DNA of 6,351 nucleotides from Thiomonas sp. Its GTDB lineage: Bacteria > Pseudomonadota > Gammaproteobacteria > Burkholderiales > Burkholderiaceae_C. Positions 1 to 4,328 of this stretch are shown in pieces. The notes below the pieces were generated by a model. That model made no database searches and had not been told where the DNA came from. It worked only from the letters and a program-made list of their open reading frames with translations. The position numbers and the translations under genes are program-made. The number at the start of each line of letters is the position of its first letter. Position 1 is the first letter of the stretch. The stretch covers positions 1-6,351 of the forward strand of contig DAIDHU010000504.1 in assembly GCA_027451915.1 (NCBI GenBank), given 5' to 3'.

Positions 1-1
1 C

Positions 2-661
2 ATGAGCCTGCGCATCGGCAGCACAGCCCCGGATTTCACCGCCCAGACCTCCGAGGGCACGATCCGCTTCCACGAGTGGATCGGCGACCAATGGGCGATC
101 CTGTTCTCCCATCCGAAGGACTTCACCCCCATCTGCACCACCGAGCTGGGTACGGTGGCCCGCCTGAAGCCCGAGTTCGACAAGCGCGGCTGCAAGCTCA
201 TCGGGCTGTCGGTGGATCCGGTGGAGGAGCACCATCGCTGGGCCAAGGACATCGCCGAGACCCAGGGTACGGCGCCGAACTATCCGATCATCGGCGACAC
301 CGACCTGAACGTGGCCAAGCTGTACGACATGCTTCCGGAGAGCGAGACCGGGGGTTCGGCCGGGCGCAGCGCCAACGACAACGCCACCGTGCGCAGCGTC
401 TTTTTCATCGGTCCGGACAAGAAGGTCAAGGCCATGCTCACCTACCCGATGAGCAACGGCCGGGATTTCGACGAAATCCTGCGCCTGCTCGATGCCATGC
501 AGCTCAGTGCCCGCCACGGCGTGGCCACGCCGGCGAACTGGCGCCCGGGGGGCGACGTGGTGATCCCGACCTCGGTGAGCGACGAGGCGGCGCGCGAGCG
601 CTTCCCGCAGGGCTGGAAGACCCTCAAGCCCTACCTGCGCGTGGTCAAGCTGGCCAAGTAG
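2..661 (+). CDS. 1-Cys peroxiredoxin (Prx6/AhpC-TSA family)
   Basis: This is a 219-residue cytoplasmic thiol peroxidase that reduces hydrogen peroxide and organic hydroperoxides. The Prx active-site motif PxxxTxxC lies at residues 38-45 (PKDFTPIC), with C45 as the peroxidatic cysteine and H37 beside it as in Prx6 proteins. R131 (in VRSVFFI) fits the conserved active-site arginine. The C-terminal part, about 177-213 (TPANWRPGGDVVIP onward), is the arm typical of the Prx6 subgroup. The only other cysteine is C64, which is not at a usual resolving position, so a 1-Cys mechanism is inferred. Length and the opening MSLRIGSTAPDF match family members such as Pseudomonas LsfA. The ATG is the second base of the window, so the ribosome binding site and promoter are outside it and a slightly earlier start cannot be excluded. 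The next gene begins 128 bases downstream, probably as a separate transcript. Confidence 0.95.
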   Translation: MSLRIGSTAPDFTAQTSEGTIRFHEWIGDQWAILFSHPKDFTPICTTELGTVARLKPEFDKRGCKLIGLSVDPVEEHHRWAKDIAETQGTAPNYPIIGDTDLNVAKLYDMLPESETGGSAGRSANDNATVRSVFFIGPDKKVKAMLTYPMSNGRDFDEILRLLDAMQLSARHGVATPANWRPGGDVVIPTSVSDEAARERFPQGWKTLKPYLRVVKLAK

Positions 662-723
662 GTCGGACCGGCGCGATGCATGGTGCGGCGCCGCAACACG
701 GCGCTGCAGGAATTCCGGCAGGC

Positions 724-732
724 TGCTACACT
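724..732 (+). promoter_or_regulatory. Candidate extended -10 promoter element for the DUF3563 gene
   Basis: TGCTACACT has the form TGnTAnAnT of an extended -10 element, and the same TACACT hexamer precedes cysE. No good -35 hexamer lies 16-18 bases upstream. A rival -10 is TATAAG at 744-749, which is closer to the TATAAT consensus but also lacks a -35. If 727-732 is the -10, transcription would start near 739, inside the dyad array that follows. Sequence match only. Confidence 0.3.
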
Positions 733-733
733 C

Positions 734-758
734 GGGTTAACCCTATAAGGGAAAACCC
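734..758 (+). promoter_or_regulatory. Regular GGG/CCC dyad array, possible operator
   Basis: Two near-identical 10-mers, GGGTTAACCC (734-743, a perfect palindrome) and GGGAAAACCC (749-758), are separated by TATAA. They match at 8 of 10 positions and repeat with a 15-base period. The junction forms a third dyad, CCCTATAAGGG (741-751). This AT-containing island sits in very GC-rich DNA 31 bases before the DUF3563 start codon. The form suggests a dimeric regulator binding site overlapping or next to the promoter. Which protein binds is unknown. Confidence 0.4.
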
Positions 759-789
759 GAAATTTCAACGCCACGAGCGGGAGCCTGCC

Positions 790-942
790 ATGACCATGCT
801 GCTGAACCTGATCCATTCCCTGCTGCCGAGCAGCGACGCCGACCGCGAGCAAGCCGAGAGCTACCTCGCGCAGTCGCGCGACATCTATGAACTCGAGCGC
901 CGCATGTACCACCTGACGCACAGCGGCCAGGCGGCCTGGTGA
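790..942 (+). CDS. Small DUF3563-type protein, function unknown
   Basis: This 50-residue protein has a short hydrophobic or amphipathic start (MTMLLNLIHSLLP), an acidic linker, and then the core YLAQSRDIYELERRMYHL at residues 25-42. A core of the form YLAxSxDxYxLERRxxxL is what I know from DUF3563, a family of 40-60 residue proteins common in Burkholderiales with no established function. The ATG at 790 is favoured over the ATG at 796 because GGGAG (779-783) lies 6 bases before it. No cysteines, signal peptide or full membrane segment are visible. The stop codon TGA (940-942) overlaps the ATG of the following ORF by one base, implying co-transcription and coupled translation. The dyad array upstream suggests regulated expression. 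Family assignment is from memory of the core motif. Confidence 0.8.
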   Translation: MTMLLNLIHSLLPSSDADREQAESYLAQSRDIYELERRMYHLTHSGQAAW

Positions 943-1190
943 TGGACCGCCTGCTCGACGCGGGGGCCGGCCTGATGCCAGGCTGTCAGGCCTGGGCGCA
1001 GGCCGGGCGCGTCTGGGAGCAGTGGGCGCGCCGGGTCGCGGCGCTGCCCTTTGACGCCCTTCGTGCGCAGTATGCCAGCGCGGTGCGCAGCGGCGCGATG
1101 CCTGCCTCGATGCTGGATGCCGGGCGCTTCGAGCGCGGCGTGGCGGGCTGGGAACACCTGCTGCTCGGGCCCTGGGCCCGCGAGCGCTAG
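942..1190 (+). CDS. Hypothetical 82-residue protein, coupled to the DUF3563 gene
   Basis: I do not recognise this protein. Its ATG (942-944) shares its A with the TGA of the preceding gene, a classic coupling junction. A GTG three bases earlier (939) is an in-frame alternative. The reading frame has the very high G/C third-position use of the neighbouring real genes over its whole length, which supports genuine coding. The product is alanine- and arginine-rich, helical in character, with one cysteine (C15) and five tryptophans (W18, W25, W28, W70, W78), an unusually high share for 82 residues. Spaced aromatic and small residues around 16-35 (QAWAQAGRVWEQWARRV) would form an amphipathic helix. 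There is no signal peptide or membrane segment. It ends 36 bases from the convergent regulator gene. A role with the DUF3563 partner is inferred from the junction alone. Confidence 0.65.
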   Translation: MDRLLDAGAGLMPGCQAWAQAGRVWEQWARRVAALPFDALRAQYASAVRSGAMPASMLDAGRFERGVAGWEHLLLGPWARER

Positions 1191-1226
1191 CTCGACACTG
1201 GCGCGCGCCCCGGGAGCGCCCGCGCC

Positions 1227-1997
1227 CTACAGGATCATCGAGTCCAGCGCCTCGCTGATGCGGGTCTGGTAGTCGGGGTCGTCCTGGGCCGAAAGGATGT
1301 CCAGGTGCAGGCGTTTGGTCTTCGAATCCGGCTCGATGCCCAGACTTTCGCGCATGTTGCGACGGAAGGCCTCGTAGGTCTCGATGGCGGTGGCCCGGCA
1401 GCCGTTGAGCACGTGCACCCGCATCAGGTTGCGGCATGCCGTCTCGTTGTGCGGCGAAAGCAGCAGGATGCGATTCAGAAAGTACACGGCCTGGTCCAGG
1501 CTGCGGCTGGTGGCCGCGGCGCGCGCATGCTTGTAGAGCAGACTGGTGGATTTGCTCACCAGCTGGCTCTTGTAATGACCGAGCATCGCGTTGAGCTGGG
1601 GATTCTCCGGGAAATCCAGCGAGCCGATGAGATTATCCCGGTGCGCGTCCAGCGCAACGGAAAGCGGAATTTCCTCGTCAGCGGTCAGGAATCCGATGTC
1701 GTGCCCGACCGGGGCGCTGAAGAATATCGAATTCAAATGACTCTGGATGAGCCCGGGGCAAAGCCTGTTGATCTTGTGAATACGCAGGCGAAGGCTGCCC
1801 TGCGAATGTTCGGCGTCGGTGCCCGGCCATAGCAGCGAGGCCATCTGCTGCCGGCTGGTCGCGCCGCGCACTGCCAGCACGAACATCAGCAGGATGGCCT
1901 TCTTGTCGTTGACGATGATCGAACCCGATTCGGCGTGAATATGCACCTGGCCAAGAAACTGGATTTCGATCTTGGATCGTTTGGCAAGCGTTGTCAT
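1227..1997 (-). CDS. Stand-alone SARP/BTAD-family transcriptional regulator
   Basis: This 256-residue protein has the two-part build of SARP-type activators (AfsR/DnrI/RedD type). Residues about 10-95 are an OmpR-like winged helix: IEIQFLGQVHI, a helix KAILLMFVLAVRGATSRQQM, then ASLLWPGTDAEHSQGSLRLR and IHKINRL as the recognition helix. Residues about 110-235 are the all-helical, TPR-like bacterial transcriptional activation domain, ending in the typical TYEAFRRNMRESLGIEPD segment (207-224). There is no ATPase or cyclase module, so it is a minimal regulator of unknown ligand. The start at 1997 is preferred because the domain begins soon after it and GGAAAA lies just upstream. An in-frame ATG at 2039 would add 14 residues with no better ribosome site. 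The gene and its upstream DNA look poorer in GC than the neighbours, suggesting acquisition by transfer. The target genes are unknown; self-regulation or control of the convergent small genes is possible. Confidence 0.85.
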   Translation of the reverse strand: MTTLAKRSKIEIQFLGQVHIHAESGSIIVNDKKAILLMFVLAVRGATSRQQMASLLWPGTDAEHSQGSLRLRIHKINRLCPGLIQSHLNSIFFSAPVGHDIGFLTADEEIPLSVALDAHRDNLIGSLDFPENPQLNAMLGHYKSQLVSKSTSLLYKHARAAATSRSLDQAVYFLNRILLLSPHNETACRNLMRVHVLNGCRATAIETYEAFRRNMRESLGIEPDSKTKRLHLDILSAQDDPDYQTRISEALDSMIL

Positions 1998-2128
1998 GGG
2001 GTTTTCCGGGGAGGAATGGGCGAGGGGCCCCGCCTGCATCGAAGCCGGCTTTGCGGCTCAGCGGGTGTGGAGTGTCCTTGTCGTATCTCCGGGAAAAGGC
2101 AGCGCATTGGTGAGGGACTTCCGCTTCG

Positions 2129-2157
2129 ATACTATGACGGCATCGCCCTGTTGCCAA
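2129..2157 (-). promoter_or_regulatory. Sigma-70-like promoter for the BTAD regulator
   Basis: On the minus strand TTGGCA (2157-2152, 5 of 6 to TTGACA) is followed after exactly 17 bases by TAGTAT (2134-2129, 4 of 6 to TATAAT). Transcription would begin near 2122 and give a leader of about 125 bases to the ATG at 1997. It is the best promoter match I found upstream of this gene, and its position just downstream of a repeat pair supports it. Confidence 0.5.
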
Positions 2158-2162
2158 GTGGT

Positions 2163-2201
2163 GATTAACGGGAATATTCGGCTGTTTGACGGCCGATTAA
2201 C
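2163..2201 (-). repeat. Direct heptamer repeat, candidate activator sites
   Basis: GATTAAC occurs at 2163-2169 and 2195-2201 on the plus strand (GTTAATC on the minus strand), 32 bases apart, about three helical turns. The proximal copy ends 5 bases upstream of the -35 hexamer, so the copies centre near -44 and -76 of the predicted start. Same-face tandem sites in this place are typical for an activator. Characterised SARPs bind direct heptamers, but usually spaced 11 or 22 bases, so binding by this regulator itself is only a guess. Confidence 0.35.
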
Positions 2202-2209
2202 AATGGCGT

Positions 2210-2239
2210 TCGGGAATACCCGAGCGGATCGGGCATCCG
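2210..2239. repeat. Cluster of overlapping inverted repeats
   Basis: Three dyads share sequence: TCGGGAATACCCGA (2210-2223; 5-base arms, 4-base centre), CCCGAGCGGATCGGG (2219-2233; 5-base arms, 5-base centre) and CGGATCGGGCATCCG (2225-2239; 5-base arms, 5-base centre). Each arm can pair with more than one partner, so in DNA this could be an operator and in RNA mutually exclusive small hairpins. It lies upstream of the promoter of the regulator, which favours a DNA role. Confidence 0.3.
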
Positions 2240-2325
2240 ACCACCCTGTGCCGAGGAGATCCCGAGTGGCCGGCGGGGGCCGGATCGCTTTGGCGCTTTT
2301 GCAACGGGGGCGACGCAGGCGGAAC

Positions 2326-2406
2326 CTACGGCATGATTCCGATTGCCGAAAGGATGTTTCCCATGGGGATGTAACCAAACATTCCCCTGGCGGGAATCCT
2401 TGTCAT
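2326..2406 (-). CDS. Possible 26-residue small ORF
   Basis: This short ORF was found by reading the minus strand of the intergenic region. The ATG (2406-2404) is preceded by GGGGGAG (2419-2413) with a 6-base gap, one of the best Shine-Dalgarno sequences in the window. The peptide starts MTRIPARGMF and ends SAIGIMP. It has four methionines, two arginines near the start and a hydrophobic second half with several glycines. I recognise no family. It points toward the BTAD regulator gene and lies upstream of that gene's promoter, so it is not a conventional leader peptide for that transcript. No clear promoter of its own was found; TATATT at 2448-2443 has no properly spaced -35. It could be a real small peptide or chance. 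Support is the ribosome site and position only. Confidence 0.25.
   Translation of the reverse strand: MTRIPARGMFGYIPMGNILSAIGIMP
2381..2397. repeat. 17-base inverted repeat, possible operator
   Basis: ATTCCCCTGGCGGGAAT has perfect 6-base arms around a 5-base centre, with half-sites 11 bases apart, about one helical turn. A second palindrome, CCCATGGG (2360-2367), lies 13 bases away. The same half-site, GGGAAT, recurs singly at 2170 and 2212. Both dyads fall inside the possible small ORF, so coding constraint is an alternative explanation. Confidence 0.25.
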
Positions 2407-2470
2407 GGAAAGCTCCCCCGCGACGGTTGCATTTTGTCGCGAAATATACATGCGCGGGTATTTGCCGAGG

Positions 2471-2496
2471 CCGGGCTCGCGCAGCGCGCGAGCCGG
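2471..2496 (-). terminator. GC-rich hairpin downstream of suhB
   Basis: GGCTCGCGC (2474-2482) pairs perfectly with GCGCGAGCC (2486-2494) across a 3-base loop, extended by two more pairs past a single bulged base. It starts about 57 bases after the suhB stop in the direction of transcription. No T-run follows on the minus strand, so it is not a canonical intrinsic terminator. It could protect the 3' end of the mRNA or act with Rho. Confidence 0.35.
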
Positions 2497-2552
2497 CGCG
2501 GCAAGGGCACAGGGCCTCGCGGCAAGGCGCGGCGATGCGCGCCAGCATGGGA

Positions 2553-3377
2553 TCAGGTGCCGGAGCCCGTGTTTCCGTCCTGCTCCCGCCCCGCGTAGGC
2601 CCTGAGCAGCGAGACCATCTGCGCGTACACGCGCGGGTTGGCGGCGATCACCTCGCCGCGATGCAGGAAGTCGGCTTCGCCCGTGAAATTCCCCACCATG
2701 CCGCCGGCCTCGGTCACCAGCAGCGAGCCGGCGGCGACATCCCAGGGCTTGAGCCCGACCTCGAAAAACCCGTCATAGCGCCCGGCCGCGACGTAGGCGA
2801 GGTCGATGGCCGCCGCTCCGGGGCGGCGCAGGCCCACGCAGCGCTGCGAGACCTTCTTGAACATCTCCAGGTAGGTGTCGAGGTCGTCGCCGCGGCGAAA
2901 GGGAAAGCCCGTGCCGATCAGGCTGTCCTCGATGCGCGTGCGCCGGGACACCCGCAGGCGGCGGTTGTCCAGGAAGGCGCCGCCGCCGCGGCTGGCGGTG
3001 AACAACTCGTCGCGAGAGGGGTCGTAGACCACGCCGTGCTGCACCACACCGTGGTGCGCCAGCGCGATGGACACCGCGTACACCGGCAGGCCGTGGATGA
3101 AGTTGGTGGTGCCGTCCAGCGGGTCGATGATCCACTGATATTCGGAATCGGCTCGGCCGTGGGTGCTGCCGGTTTCCTCGCCGAGAATGCCGTGCTGGGG
3201 GTAGGCCTTGAGCAGGATCTCGATGATGGCCTGTTCGCTGGCGCGGTCGACCTCGGTGACGAAATCGTTGGCCGATTTCTCGGACACCCGCAGCAGGTCG
3301 AGGTCGAGGCTGGCGCGGTTGATGATTTTGCCGGCTTCGCGTGCAGCGCGAACGGCGACGTTGATCATGGGATGCAT
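2553..3377 (-). CDS. suhB: Inositol-1-monophosphatase SuhB
   Basis: This 274-residue Mg-dependent phosphatase hydrolyses myo-inositol 1-phosphate. In E. coli SuhB also acts with Nus factors in rRNA antitermination complexes. The metal ligands are all present: E67 in LGEE (65-68), the DPLDGTTN motif (85-92) with D85 and D88, and WDVAAG (212-217) with D213. These line up with E67, D84, D87 and D212 of E. coli SuhB. The length is normal for the family, with a short polar tail (about 263-274). The start at 3377 gives MHPMIN, which matches relatives (MHPMLN). A second ATG at 3368 is possible, and neither has a strong ribosome site. The gene is divergent from trmJ, the usual order in Burkholderiales. 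Its promoter must lie in the short gap or within the first codons of trmJ; TAAAAT (3461-3456, minus) is a possible -10. Confidence 0.95.
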   Translation of the reverse strand: MHPMINVAVRAAREAGKIINRASLDLDLLRVSEKSANDFVTEVDRASEQAIIEILLKAYPQHGILGEETGSTHGRADSEYQWIIDPLDGTTNFIHGLPVYAVSIALAHHGVVQHGVVYDPSRDELFTASRGGGAFLDNRRLRVSRRTRIEDSLIGTGFPFRRGDDLDTYLEMFKKVSQRCVGLRRPGAAAIDLAYVAAGRYDGFFEVGLKPWDVAAGSLLVTEAGGMVGNFTGEADFLHRGEVIAANPRVYAQMVSLLRAYAGREQDGNTGSGT

Positions 3378-3448
3378 GGTGTGCGGCGCGGACGCGGCGG
3401 GCGCGCCTCGACGAGAATGTGCGGGTTGTCGTGAAAGAGCGGGACTTC

Positions 3449-4240
3449 GTGAACGATTTTATCCAAGGCCAGGATTCCTCGGGCGATTCGCCGGCGCCAG
3501 CCCTGTTCGTGCTGGTGGGCACCAGCCGGGCGGGAAACGTCGGCGCCGCTGCGCGGGCCATCAAGACCATGGGCTTTCGGCACCTTGGACTGGTCGCGCC
3601 GCGCTTCGCCGACGTGCGCAGCCAGCCCGAGGCGCTGGCCATGGCCAGTGGCGCCGACGACGTGCTGCGTGAGGCGCGCCAGGGCGATCGGCTGGACCAG
3701 GTGGCGGGCGATTGCGGCCTGCTCGTGGCGCTGTCCGCGCGGGTGCGCGACTTCGGTCCGCCGCTGCAGGGTCCGCAGTGGCTGCCCGAGCTCGCGCGCA
3801 TGGCGGTCCAGCAGCGCCGGCGCGTGGGTTTCGTGTTCGGCAGCGAGCGCTACGGGCTGGACAACGAGACGGTGTGGCGCTGCGACGCCTTGCTGAACCT
3901 GCCCACCTCGGCCGAGTATGGTTCCCTCAACCTGGCCCAGGCGGTGCAGATCGTTGCCTGGGAATGGCGCAAGGCGGTGGGTTCCTTCGAGCACGCGGCG
4001 CCGGGACCGGCGCCCGAGCCGCCGGCCACCCACGCCGAGGTGGAGGGCCTGCTCGAGCATGTGCAGCAGACCCTGCTGGCCTTGGGCTACCTCGAGCCGC
4101 AGGCTCCGCGCAGGCTGTTGCCGCGGCTCAGCCGCCTGGCCTCGCGCGCCGCGCTGAGCCGGCAGGAGGTGCAGATCCTGCGCGGCATCTGCCATGCCGC
4201 GCTGCGCCAGGCACGCAGGCTCGCCGAGGGCGGGCCCTGA
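3449..4240 (+). CDS. trmJ: tRNA (cytidine/uridine-2'-O-)-methyltransferase TrmJ
   Basis: This SPOUT-superfamily enzyme uses S-adenosylmethionine to 2'-O-methylate position 32 in the anticodon loop of tRNAs. With the start used here it has 263 residues. The trefoil-knot fold is clear: LFVLVGTSRAGNVGAAARA (19-37), then FGSERYGLDNE (130-140) and SAEYGSLNLAQAVQIVAWE (154-172), which form the cofactor-binding knot and match E. coli TrmJ segment by segment. Residues about 195-260 form the helical C-terminal domain. No ATG is available before the domain. In-frame GTG codons occur at 3419, 3431 and 3449; 3449 is chosen because AAGAGCGGGA precedes it at a workable distance and the N-terminal extension is then short. 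Starting at 3419 would add 10 residues. It lies 88 bases before cysE on the same strand, but a promoter candidate for cysE follows the stop. Confidence 0.9.
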   Translation: MNDFIQGQDSSGDSPAPALFVLVGTSRAGNVGAAARAIKTMGFRHLGLVAPRFADVRSQPEALAMASGADDVLREARQGDRLDQVAGDCGLLVALSARVRDFGPPLQGPQWLPELARMAVQQRRRVGFVFGSERYGLDNETVWRCDALLNLPTSAEYGSLNLAQAVQIVAWEWRKAVGSFEHAAPGPAPEPPATHAEVEGLLEHVQQTLLALGYLEPQAPRRLLPRLSRLASRAALSRQEVQILRGICHAALRQARRLAEGGP

Positions 4241-4269
4241 GCGCCTGAGCGGGCCGCGGCGGGGTCCAA

Positions 4270-4275
4270 TACACT
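4270..4275 (+). promoter_or_regulatory. Candidate -10 element for cysE
   Basis: TACACT lies 29 bases after the trmJ stop and 53 bases before the cysE ATG, the same hexamer as in the candidate promoter at 724-732. The best upstream hexamer, CTGAGC (4245-4250), matches TTGACA at only 3 of 6 positions with a long 19-base spacer. Transcription would begin near 4282, at the first base of the hairpin described next. Confidence 0.3.
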
Positions 4276-4281
4276 GAGTGC

Positions 4282-4303
4282 CCGCCCGGGTATTGCCGGG
4301 CGG
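4282..4303 (+). repeat. Perfect all-G/C hairpin in the cysE leader
   Basis: CCGCCCGG (4282-4289) and CCGGGCGG (4296-4303) are perfect complements around the 6-base loop GTATTG. The stem ends 25 bases before the cysE ATG. There is no T-run after it, so a simple terminator for trmJ is unlikely. If the promoter candidate is right, the hairpin would be at the 5' end of the cysE mRNA, a place where stems usually slow decay. Confidence 0.45.
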
Positions 4304-4328
4304 CCCCGCCAACCATCGCCTCGTTTCC

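Larger units (their letters stand above)
1998..2552. other. 555-base intergenic region upstream of the BTAD regulator
   Basis: No conserved protein is recognisable on either strand in this stretch, which is long for this compact neighbourhood and visibly richer in A and T in its middle (about 2160-2460). Read on the minus strand from suhB toward the regulator, it contains a GC-rich hairpin (2471-2496), a possible 26-residue ORF (2326-2406), small dyads (2360-2367, 2381-2397), a cluster of overlapping dyads (2210-2239), two GTTAATC direct repeats (2163-2201) and a sigma-70-like promoter (2129-2157), then a leader of about 125 bases. The hexamer GGGAAT or its complement occurs four times (2170, 2212, 2381, 2392). 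Confidence 0.6.

Noticed and set aside
684..695. Perfect 12-base palindrome TGCGGCGCCGCA after the peroxiredoxin gene
   Set aside because: With no loop it would fold to only about four pairs, no T-run follows, and such G/C palindromes are expected in DNA this GC-rich. Not called as a terminator.
76..942. 288-codon open frame on the plus strand over the peroxiredoxin gene and spacer
   Set aside because: It lies out of frame over a clear peroxiredoxin, its translation is low-complexity Gly/Arg/Pro-rich, and only its tail is real because it shares the DUF3563 frame from 790.
1181..1194. Hairpin CGAGC-GCTA-GCTCG across the stop codon of the 82-residue gene
   Set aside because: Only 5 base pairs and no T-run. 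It may help end transcription between convergent genes but the evidence is too weak to call.
2165..2548. 127-codon minus-strand open frame between suhB and the regulator
   Set aside because: It is arginine- and proline-rich without a domain, crosses the GC-rich hairpin, and its start has no clear ribosome site. The shorter ORF at 2326-2406 has better initiation signals.
1972..2598. 208-codon open frame on the plus strand across the intergenic region
   Set aside because: It runs antisense over the regulator's start and promoter and through dyads into the suhB 3' end, shows no recognisable domain, and its codon use is unlike the real genes.
2343..3434. 363-codon plus-strand open frame opposite suhB
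   Set aside because: A long antisense frame is common in GC-rich DNA; suhB on the other strand has all catalytic motifs and this product has none.
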